Position numbers and translations under genes: made by a program. Shown piece after piece: positions 1 through 5,723 of a DNA stretch of 6,106 nucleotides. Below the pieces are notes generated by a model, which was not told the DNA's origin, did no database searches, and saw only the letters and a program-made list of their open reading frames with translations. The DNA lies in the NCBI GenBank assembly GCA_947458675.1, contig CANHAW010000145.1, forward strand, positions 1 to 6,106, given 5' to 3'. Position 1 is the first letter of the stretch. Each line of letters starts with the position of its first letter. Origin of the DNA: Beijerinckiaceae bacterium. GTDB lineage: Bacteria > Pseudomonadota > Alphaproteobacteria > Rhizobiales > Beijerinckiaceae.

Positions 1-1
1 T

Positions 2-2182
2 ATCCACTTTCTTCAACAACACAAAGGCACACTGCACATCCTCGACGATCCTGCGCTCGAGGGCGTCGCCTGCGTGATTTTCGATGAATTTCATGAGCGC
101 TCGCTCGATGCCGATCTCGGCCTCGCGCTGGCGCTCGAAGCGCAGGCGGGATTGCGCGAGGATCTGCGCATTCTCGTCATGTCGGCGACGCTCGATGGCG
201 CGCGCGTGTCGAAACTCATGAGCGATTGCCCCGTGATCGCCAGCGAGGGCCGCGCTTATCCTGTTGAGACGCGCCATGCGGCGCGCGAGCCCCGCGCGCG
301 GCTCGAAGACGATATGCTGCGCGTGATCGTGACGGCCTTGCGCGCCGAAAGCGGTTCGATCCTTGCCTTCCTGCCGGGACAAGGTGAAATCCGCCGCCTC
401 GCGTCCATGCTGGAAGACAAGGTTTCCGACACGATCGACATTGCTCCGCTCTTTGGCGCGATGGAGCGCGCCGCGCAGGATCGCGCCGTGCAACCAGCCA
501 AAGCGGGACGGCGCAAGATTGTGCTGGCAACGTCCATTGCAGAAACCTCTCTCACCATTGAAGGTGTGCGCGTCGTCATCGACAGCGGGCTCGCGCGTGT
601 GCCGCGCTATGAGCCCGATCTTGGATTGACGCGGCTTGAAACCATGCGCGTGTCGCGCGCTGCCGCCGATCAGCGGCGCGGACGTGCGGGACGAACAGAG
701 CCCGGCGTCTGCTATCGCCTGTGGGAAGAAGCCGCCACCGGCGCGCTCGAACCTTTTTCCGCGCCCGAGATTCTCTCCGCCGATCTGTCGGGCCTGATGC
801 TCGATCTCGCTGCCTGGGGCGTGCGCGAGCCCGCGCAACTCGCCTGGCTCGATGCGCCGCCCGCACCGGCCGTGAAAGAAGCGCGCGCACTTTTGCGCTC
901 ATTGCATGCGCTGGATGAAGAGGGCGCGATTACAGCGCAAGGCCGCGCCATTCGCGCGCTCGCTCTGCCGCCGCGTCTGGCGCGTATGGTGATTGCAGCA
1001 GCACACATGGGCGAGGCGCGGCTGGCGGCCGATCTTGCAGCCGTGCTGGTGGAGCGCGGGCTTGGCGGCGAGCGTACGGATCTGTCGGAACGCGTTGAAA
1101 ATCTGCGCCGCGATCGCGCGCAACGCGCCGAAGATGCACGCCGCCTCGCGCGCAATTTTGCCGATGTCGCCGCCCGGCAAACAGGGCGCAAGGATCAGGA
1201 CGGCGGCGACTTGTCCGATTGTGGACGGCTTGTCGCGCTTGCTTTTCCCGATCGCATTGCAAAAGCGCGCGGCAAGGCGGGTGAATTTCTCATGGCCAAT
1301 GGCCGCGCCGCCGCACTCGAAGCCCATGAGCGGCTTGCGCGCGAGCCTTTCATCGCCATTGCTGAAGTGAGCGGGCGCGCTGGGGCCGCGCGAATTCTTG
1401 CTGCTGCTGCCTTGAGCGAAGATCAGGTGATCGCGCTGGCACAAGACGAGATCGAAGAACGTGATGATGTGAGCTTCGACCGCGCGAGCCTGTCGCTGCG
1501 CCGCCGTCGCGCACGTCGGCTTGGCGCGATTGTTCTCTCCGAACAGATTTTGCCGATTGAAGCGGGTGCAGAAACTGCTGCAGCACTGGCGCGCGGCATA
1601 GCCGCCATTGGCATCGAGCGTCTGCCCTGGACGAAAGCGCAAAAACAATGGCGTGACCGCGTCATGTTTTTGCGCCGCGCCGAGGGCGAGGAATGGCCCG
1701 ATCTTTCCGACGCGGCTTTGGCGCAAAATGCGCAAGATTGGCTGGCGCCTTTCCTTGAAGGGCGCATATCGCTCAATGCGATCACGCCAAACGATCTCGA
1801 TGCGGCTCTTGCAGCGCTTCTGCCATGGGACATGACACGCAAACTGGATGCGCAAGCCCCCACACATTTTACCGCGCCCACAGGCTCGCATGTGGCAGTC
1901 GATTATGAAGCTGAAGGCGGGCCGGTTCTTGCCATCCGCGTGCAGGAACTCTTCGGCCTCTCGACACATCCATCGCTTGCAGGCGGGCGCGTGCCGCTGA
2001 CGCTGCATCTGCTCTCCCCAGCCCATCGCCCGATCCAGATCACCAAAGATCTGCCGGGTTTCTGGAAAGGCTCATGGGCCGCCGTGAAAGCTGAAATGAA
2101 GGGCCGCTACCCGCGCCATCCCTGGCCGGACGATCCAGCCCAAGCCGCGCCGACCACGCGCGCCAAGCCGCGCGGGACGTGA
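2..2182 (+). CDS. hrpB: ATP-dependent RNA helicase HrpB (5'-truncated by window edge)
   Basis: DEAH-type superfamily 2 helicase of the HrpB family, expected to use ATP hydrolysis to remodel RNA in the cytoplasm; its physiological substrate in bacteria is poorly defined. The frame is open from base 2, giving 726 visible codons. HrpB proteins are usually about 810-840 residues, so roughly 100 N-terminal residues with Walker A lie off the left edge. Visible residues show motif II as DEFH (28-31, the usual HrpB variant), motif III SAT (61-63), motif IV-like ILAFLPGQGEI (about 120-130), motif V TSIAETSLTI (177-186) and motif VI QRRGRAGR (224-231). A helicase-associated (HA2-like) region follows. 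The HrpB-specific C-terminal domain begins near residue 600 with LPWDMTRKLDAQAPTHF and ends near GRYPRHPWPDDP (about 701-712); this separates HrpB from HrpA. The GTG at 74 is internal, because codons 2-73 already match the family (DPALEGVACVIFDEFHER). The TGA is at 2180-2182. No frameshift is seen. Confidence 0.96.
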   Translation: MHFLQQHKGTLHILDDPALEGVACVIFDEFHERSLDADLGLALALEAQAGLREDLRILVMSATLDGARVSKLMSDCPVIASEGRAYPVETRHAAREPRARLEDDMLRVIVTALRAESGSILAFLPGQGEIRRLASMLEDKVSDTIDIAPLFGAMERAAQDRAVQPAKAGRRKIVLATSIAETSLTIEGVRVVIDSGLARVPRYEPDLGLTRLETMRVSRAAADQRRGRAGRTEPGVCYRLWEEAATGALEPFSAPEILSADLSGLMLDLAAWGVREPAQLAWLDAPPAPAVKEARALLRSLHALDEEGAITAQGRAIRALALPPRLARMVIAAAHMGEARLAADLAAVLVERGLGGERTDLSERVENLRRDRAQRAEDARRLARNFADVAARQTGRKDQDGGDLSDCGRLVALAFPDRIAKARGKAGEFLMANGRAAALEAHERLAREPFIAIAEVSGRAGAARILAAAALSEDQVIALAQDEIEERDDVSFDRASLSLRRRRARRLGAIVLSEQILPIEAGAETAAALARGIAAIGIERLPWTKAQKQWRDRVMFLRRAEGEEWPDLSDAALAQNAQDWLAPFLEGRISLNAITPNDLDAALAALLPWDMTRKLDAQAPTHFTAPTGSHVAVDYEAEGGPVLAIRVQELFGLSTHPSLAGGRVPLTLHLLSPAHRPIQITKDLPGFWKGSWAAVKAEMKGRYPRHPWPDDPAQAAPTTRAKPRGT

Positions 2183-2184
2183 GC

Positions 2185-2197
2185 GGGGGCTGCCCCC
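2185..2197. repeat. Short GC inverted repeat just after the hrpB stop
   Basis: GGGGGC-T-GCCCCC is a perfect palindrome three bases after the hrpB stop codon. As RNA it would fold as a 5-bp G:C stem with a CUG loop. It is followed by ATAATTCAC rather than a run of T, so it does not meet the criteria for an intrinsic terminator. It could still act as a pause or 3'-end stabilising hairpin. The rest of the 100-bp gap before yifB shows no gene and no convincing promoter. Confidence 0.45.
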
Positions 2198-2269
2198 ATA
2201 ATTCACAGTTCATGAAATGTTCTTGCCAATATCTGAAACATGGGTCAAGCTCACGCCTGTCCTTGCGTC

Positions 2270-2275
2270 AGGAGG
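2270..2275 (+). promoter_or_regulatory. Strong Shine-Dalgarno sequence that decides the yifB start
   Basis: AGGAGG lies 7 nt before the ATG at 2283, a near-ideal match to the 16S rRNA tail and ideal spacing. It selects ATG 2283 over the in-frame ATG at 2217, which has no comparable site upstream. Confidence 0.85.
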
Positions 2276-2282
2276 CCGGGTC

Positions 2283-3821
2283 ATGGTGGTGCGGGTCGCG
2301 ACAGTCGCCTTCGAAGGGATCGAGGCCCGGCCGGTCGATGTTCAGGTCCAGATTTCCAATGGCAATGTCGCCTTTTCAGTCGTCGGGCTGGGCGACAAGG
2401 CGGTCGGGGAATCGCGCGAACGTGTGCGCTCGGCTTTGATCGCGGCAGGGCTTGCCATGCCGGCGCGGCGCGTCACGGTCAATCTCGCCCCCGCCGACAT
2501 GCCGAAAGAGGGAAGCCATTACGACCTGCCGATTGCACTGGCCATTATGGCCTCCATCGGCGCCATCCCGAGCGATGCGCTGGCGGGCTATACGGTTTTG
2601 GGCGAATTGGCGCTCGATGGATCGATCACGGCAGTGGCCGGCTGCCTGCCTGCAGCGGTGGCCGCCAATGCGCGCGGACAGGGGCTGATCTGCCCAGCCG
2701 CCTGCGGGCCGGAGGCCGCCTGGGCCTCATCTGAGATCGACATTATCGCGCCGCGCTCGCTCATCCAGCTCGCCAATCATTTTCGCGGCACGCAAGTGCT
2801 CGCCCGCCCCACCCCGGCCATGCGCGCACAAGGCGCGGCACAGCCCGACCTGCGCGACATCAAAGGGCAGGAAAGCGCCAAGCGCGCGCTGGAAATCGCT
2901 GCCGCCGGTGGCCATCACATGCTGATGAACGGCCCGCCGGGTGCGGGCAAAAGCATGCTGGCGGCGCGCCTTCCCTCCATCCTGCCGCCGCTCAATCCGC
3001 GCGAATTGCTCGAAGTCTCCATGGTTCATTCGGTGGCGGGTGCGCTGGCGGGGGGCGAACTCACCGACCGGCGGCCGTTTCGCGCGCCCCATCATTCCGC
3101 CTCCATGGCCGCACTCACGGGCGGTGGCATTCATGCGCGACCGGGCGAAGTCTCGCTCGCCCATCACGGCGTGCTGTTTCTCGATGAATTGCCGGAATTT
3201 TCCATGCAGGCGCTGGATTCGCTGCGCCAGCCGATCGAGACCGGTGAAGTGGCCATTGCGCGCGCCAATCATCGCGTCACCTATCCGGCGCGCTTTCAGC
3301 TTGTTGCTGCCATGAACCCCTGCCGCTGTGGCCATGCGACCGATCCGGGCCACGCCTGCAAGCGCCAGCCCAATGCGCGCTGCATGGCGCAATATCAGGC
3401 CAGGCTGTCGGGCCCGCTGCTCGACCGTTTCGACCTCGTGCTCGAAGTGCCTGCGGTCTCGGCTGCCGATCTGCTGCTGCCGCCTGCAGAAGAAGGCTCG
3501 CGCGAGGTTGCCGCACGTGTGATGCATGCGCGCGAAATCCAGCGCAACCGCTATGCAGCCCTTGGCCTGCCGGGCATTGCCACCAATAGCGCGGCGCCCG
3601 CGCAAGTGATCGAAACCGCTGCGCGTCCCGATGCGGGGGGCGAAAAACTCATTCGCGAGGCGGCCGACCGGATGCGGCTGACGGCGCGCGGATTTCATCG
3701 TGTGCTGAAACTCGCCCGCACGCTCGCCGATCTCGACGAATCAGAGGCCGTGCAGCGCATCCATGTGGCGGAAGCCCTGACCTATCGCGGCTCTGTCTCA
3801 GGGGCAGCGGAGGCTGCCTGA
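2283..3821 (+). CDS. yifB: YifB/ComM-family Mg-chelatase-like AAA+ ATPase
   Basis: Predicted cytoplasmic AAA+ ATPase of 512 residues, the usual size for YifB/ComM. The Vibrio ComM relative is a hexameric helicase that promotes branch migration during natural transformation; whether this protein does the same is inference. The N-terminus (MVVRVATVAFEGIEARPVDV) opens a Lon-S5-like ChlI domain to about residue 165, with GLGDKAVGESRERVR at 35-49 and EGSHYDLPIALAI at 76-88. The AAA+ core has Walker A GPPGAGKS (217-224), PFRAPHHS (265-272), Walker B VLFLDE (297-302) and GPLLDRFD (377-384, sensor/arginine region). Cysteines 347, 349, 359 and 367 lie in the family's NPCxCG insert and could form a metal site. 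The last ~100 residues are the Mg-chelatase C-terminal helical domain. The start is set by AGGAGG 7 nt upstream and by the conserved N-terminus; an ATG at 2217 would add 22 non-family residues. The gene sits 100 bp after hrpB on the same strand. The name suggests Mg chelatase, but no chlorophyll genes are nearby and the family is distinct. Confidence 0.95.
   Translation: MVVRVATVAFEGIEARPVDVQVQISNGNVAFSVVGLGDKAVGESRERVRSALIAAGLAMPARRVTVNLAPADMPKEGSHYDLPIALAIMASIGAIPSDALAGYTVLGELALDGSITAVAGCLPAAVAANARGQGLICPAACGPEAAWASSEIDIIAPRSLIQLANHFRGTQVLARPTPAMRAQGAAQPDLRDIKGQESAKRALEIAAAGGHHMLMNGPPGAGKSMLAARLPSILPPLNPRELLEVSMVHSVAGALAGGELTDRRPFRAPHHSASMAALTGGGIHARPGEVSLAHHGVLFLDELPEFSMQALDSLRQPIETGEVAIARANHRVTYPARFQLVAAMNPCRCGHATDPGHACKRQPNARCMAQYQARLSGPLLDRFDLVLEVPAVSAADLLLPPAEEGSREVAARVMHAREIQRNRYAALGLPGIATNSAAPAQVIETAARPDAGGEKLIREAADRMRLTARGFHRVLKLARTLADLDESEAVQRIHVAEALTYRGSVSGAAEAA
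3803..3818 (+). repeat. Hairpin covering the last codons of yifB
   Basis: GGCAGC-GGAG-GCTGCC is a perfect 6-bp inverted repeat with a 4-nt loop that ends exactly at the yifB TGA. No T-run follows (the next bases are TGATAAGCTTC), so it is not a classical intrinsic terminator. It could be a 3'-protecting or pausing structure. Confidence 0.45.
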
Positions 3822-3826
3822 TAAGC

Positions 3827-3840
3827 TTCTGATTTCAGAA
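3827..3840. repeat. Palindrome in the yifB-olsB gap
   Basis: TTCTGA-TT-TCAGAA is a perfect 14-bp palindrome 5 bases past the yifB stop. It could be part of a weak termination region together with the hairpin just upstream, or a dimeric regulator half-site pair. A further TTCTGA occurs at 3891-3896 near the olsB start. No regulator is encoded in the window and no function can be assigned. Confidence 0.35.
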
Positions 3841-3909
3841 CCTTTCCAGCTTGAGCGAAACCGTCATAAAAGCGTCGGCTGATCGTGATCTTCTGAAAGG
3901 AAGATATAT

Positions 3910-3915
3910 AGGTGG
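3910..3915 (+). promoter_or_regulatory. Shine-Dalgarno sequence of olsB
   Basis: AGGTGG lies 6 nt before the ATG at 3922 and is the best-placed purine-rich ribosome-binding site in the gap. It supports the long OlsB start. A second purine run, AAGGAAG at 3897-3903, is too far upstream to serve this ATG. Confidence 0.6.
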
Positions 3916-3921
3916 GGACGC

Positions 3922-4845
3922 ATGGCTCTCTTTGTTTCGCAAGCCGTTTTCCTGAAGCAGGCCGTGGTCACAGGGTTTGGCGGCACCATCCGCGCATTGC
4001 CGTTGAAAATGCCGCGCGCGGTGCGCGACCATGGCACGCTTGATCCATCGCTCGGCCGGATGGGCACGCTCGAAGTTCGCCTCGCCATTACCAAGAAGGA
4101 CATTCGCCGGGCGCAGAAGTTGCGCTACAATGTCTTCTTCGGGGAAGGCGGGGCTATTGCCGATGCGCGCTCTGCACTGGCGCGCCGCGACATCTGCCCC
4201 TTCGATCGCATTTGCGACCACATGCTGGTCATCGACCATGCCGCAAAAAACCGCTTCGGGCGGATCAAGCCGAAAGTGGTGGGAACCTATCGGCTCTTGC
4301 GCAAGGATATTGCGGACAAGAACGGCGGTTTTTACAGCGCGCAGGAATTCGACATTGCGCCGCTGCTGGCCAAGCATGGCGACAAGAATTTTCTCGAGCT
4401 CGGGCGCTCCTGCGTCCTGCCGGCCTATCGCTCCAAGCGCACGATTGAACTTTTGTGGCGCGGCATCGCAGCCTATGTGCAGCATTATCGCATCGACGCC
4501 ATGATTGGCTGCGCCTCTTTCGAGGGCGCAAACCCGCTCAAACATGCGCTTGGCCTGTCTTTCCTCCATCACCATGCGCTTGCGCAGGGCGAATGGGCGG
4601 CGCGCGCGCTGCCTGAGCAAAGCGTCGGCATGGATATGATCTCAGCTGAGATCATCGATCTGCGCCGCGCGCTCGATGCGCTGCCAACTTTGGTGCGCGG
4701 CTATCTGCGGCTCGGCGCAACTTTCGGCGAGGGCGCAGTCGTCGACCGCCAATTTGGTACGGTCGACGTGCTGGTCATTATGCCGGTGTCGAAAATCGAC
4801 GCCAAATATCTCGACCATTTCTCGCCGGAGAAACGGGCGGCCTGA
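3922..4845 (+). CDS. olsB: OlsB-type L-ornithine N-alpha-acyltransferase (GNAT fold)
   Basis: Predicted to transfer a 3-hydroxyacyl chain from acyl carrier protein to the alpha-amino group of ornithine, giving lyso-ornithine lipid, the first step of ornithine-lipid synthesis at the inner membrane. It has 307 residues, near the ~300 of rhizobial OlsB. Family landmarks in order: LRYNVFFGEGG (67-77), FDRICDHMLVID (94-105), VGTYRLLR (120-127), FYSAQEFD (137-144), ELGRSCVLPAYRSKRTIE (159-176) followed by LLWRGIAAY, GCASFEG (196-202), and LPTLVRGYLRLGA (254-266) leading to TVDVLVIMPV (280-289). The N-terminal ~45 residues before the core are hydrophobic and then basic, with no signal-peptide cleavage pattern; they may aid membrane contact (inference). 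The ATG at 3922 is supported by AGGTGG 6 nt upstream; a later in-frame ATG (residue 47) would still keep the core. The second-step enzyme OlsA is not in the window. The alternative is another hydroxyacyl-ACP-dependent GNAT acyltransferase of the same family. Confidence 0.84.
   Translation: MALFVSQAVFLKQAVVTGFGGTIRALPLKMPRAVRDHGTLDPSLGRMGTLEVRLAITKKDIRRAQKLRYNVFFGEGGAIADARSALARRDICPFDRICDHMLVIDHAAKNRFGRIKPKVVGTYRLLRKDIADKNGGFYSAQEFDIAPLLAKHGDKNFLELGRSCVLPAYRSKRTIELLWRGIAAYVQHYRIDAMIGCASFEGANPLKHALGLSFLHHHALAQGEWAARALPEQSVGMDMISAEIIDLRRALDALPTLVRGYLRLGATFGEGAVVDRQFGTVDVLVIMPVSKIDAKYLDHFSPEKRAA
4740..4768. repeat. Strong imperfect hairpin inside the 3' part of olsB
   Basis: CGTCGACCG (4740-4748) is perfectly complementary to CGGTCGACG (4760-4768). 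Between them CCAA (4749-4752) pairs with TTGG (4754-4757) around one T, with TA (4758-4759) left as a bulge. The folded RNA would have a 9-bp GC-rich stem plus an inner 3-4-bp stem. It encodes part of the conserved C-terminal segment (VVDRQFGTVDV), so it may be a by-product of two Val-Asp codon pairs, but it is the strongest hairpin I noticed in the window. Confidence 0.6.
4818..4833. repeat. Small inverted repeat at the 3' end of olsB
   Basis: TTTCTC-GCCG-GAGAAA is a perfect 6-bp inverted repeat with a 4-nt loop, ending 12 bases before the last base of the olsB stop. It is not followed by a T-run on the plus strand, so it is not a standard terminator. It may contribute to ending transcription at the convergent junction, where the two genes leave only 2 bp between them. 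Confidence 0.35.
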
Positions 4846-4847
4846 TC

Positions 4848-5723
4848 TCAGCGCCCCTCGCCCATTGCAAGCAATGCGCGCAAGCCCTCGCGATAGGTCG
4901 GGTGATTGAATGCAAAACCCAAGTCGCGCTTGATGCGCGCATTGGAAACGCGCTTGTTCTCGGCATAAAAACTGCGCGCCATGGGCGTGAGTTCTGCAGA
5001 GGCAAAATCCTGTTCGGGCGGTGGCGCAACACCCAGCAGATCGGCGGCAAAAGTCACCACATCCTGGGGCGGCGCGGGCTCGTCATCCGTCACATTATAG
5101 ATGGCGCCCGCTTTTGCACCGGCGATACAGGCCATGATCGCATCGGCAATATCCTCGACATGAATGCGATTGAACACTTGTCCGGGCTTGACGATGCGCT
5201 TGGCCGTTCCAGTTTTCAGAGCCGCAAGCGAATTGCGTCCCGGCCCGTAAATGCCGGCAAGCCGCAGAATGTCGATCTCGACATGCCGCTCACGCGCAAG
5301 CGCGCTCCAGCCCTCTTCGGCTGCAAATCTTGCATCCGAACGCCCTGCAGAAGGGCGCGCCGGCGTGTTCTCATCGATCCAGCCGCCGCCATGATCGCCG
5401 TAGACGCCAATGGTGGAGAGATAGACGATGCGCTGGAGTGCGGGCATGGCAATGGCATCGCGCGCAAAAATTTTCAGCGCCGGATCGCCCCGCTCGCCGG
5501 GCGGCACGGAAACGAGAATGACATCTGCCTGCGCCAGAGCGCGCACAAGTTCAGGGCTCACTTCACCGCCATCGAAAACAATGGTTTCGATTTGGCGCTC
5601 GCGCGCCAGACGCTCTGCCTTTTCTGACTGGCGTACTGTGCCGGAGATTTTTCCGAAATGCGATGCGTGGCGCGTCAGAAAGGCCAGCGGAGAATAGCCC
5701 AGACCAAAGACAAAAAGATTCAT
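4848..5723 (-). CDS. Atypical extended SDR family protein (YeeZ-like NAD(P)-binding)
   Basis: A 291-residue Rossmann-fold protein of the extended/atypical short-chain dehydrogenase-epimerase group, probably cytoplasmic. Its substrate is unknown. It opens MNLFVFGLGYSPLAF, with G7 and G9 of the nucleotide-binding loop but Ser-Pro (11-12) where a third glycine often lies. FDGG (50-53) follows strand 2, VILVSVPPGE is at 68-77, and YLSTIGVYGDHGG is at 101-113 with a catalytic-type Ser/Thr. ILRLAGIYGPGRNSL (152-166) and NRIHVEDIADAI (185-196) are typical extended-SDR landmarks. Where the YxxxK catalytic pair should stand, the segment is SDARFAAEEGW (129-139), with no Tyr or Lys. The protein may therefore bind nucleotide without classical SDR catalysis, or use other residues (inference). 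The ATG at 5723-5721 overlaps the queG TGA by 4 bases (ATGA) and has CGGAG 8 nt upstream on its strand. An earlier ATG at 5753 would add ten residues ahead of the conserved MNLFVFG start. The stop is 2 bp from the olsB stop. Confidence 0.88.
   Translation of the reverse strand: MNLFVFGLGYSPLAFLTRHASHFGKISGTVRQSEKAERLARERQIETIVFDGGEVSPELVRALAQADVILVSVPPGERGDPALKIFARDAIAMPALQRIVYLSTIGVYGDHGGGWIDENTPARPSAGRSDARFAAEEGWSALARERHVEIDILRLAGIYGPGRNSLAALKTGTAKRIVKPGQVFNRIHVEDIADAIMACIAGAKAGAIYNVTDDEPAPPQDVVTFAADLLGVAPPPEQDFASAELTPMARSFYAENKRVSNARIKRDLGFAFNHPTYREGLRALLAMGEGR
4863..4876. repeat. Palindrome at the 3' end of the SDR gene
   Basis: CATTGC-AA-GCAATG is a perfect 14-bp palindrome inside the last codons of the minus-strand SDR gene. 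With the inverted repeat at 4818-4833 it flanks the convergent gene junction. No T-run follows on the minus strand, so any terminator role is speculative. Confidence 0.3.

Noticed and set aside
899..2026. Long minus-strand open frame (375 codons) antisense to hrpB
   Set aside because: It lies wholly opposite conserved HrpB coding sequence, shows no recognisable domain, and is expected where GC-rich codon use suppresses stops on the opposite strand.
2217..2282. Upstream ATG giving YifB 22 extra residues
   Set aside because: The extension does not resemble YifB N-termini, lacks a ribosome-binding site, and AGGAGG sits ideally before ATG 2283.
2179..2439. GTG-initiated 86-codon frame overlapping the hrpB stop
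   Set aside because: Most of it lies out of frame within yifB, no Shine-Dalgarno sequence precedes it, and its protein has no recognisable features.
2727..3698. Minus-strand open frame (323 codons) antisense to yifB
   Set aside because: It is an antisense shadow of the AAA+ core, rich in Arg, Gly and His with no family motif.
2283..3821. Magnesium chelatase subunit of bacteriochlorophyll synthesis
   Set aside because: The N-terminal Lon-like domain, domain order and NPCxCG insert are those of YifB/ComM, and no bacteriochlorophyll genes are nearby.
3903..3910. GATATATA as a possible -10 box for olsB
   Set aside because: No convincing -35 hexamer lies at proper spacing, and transcription would begin almost on the ribosome-binding site.
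3835..4620. Minus-strand open frame (261 codons) antisense to olsB
   Set aside because: It is opposite conserved OlsB motifs and its protein shows no recognisable fold or motif.
4902..5627. Plus-strand open frame (241 codons) antisense to the SDR gene
   Set aside because: It runs opposite clear SDR coding sequence and has no recognisable domain.
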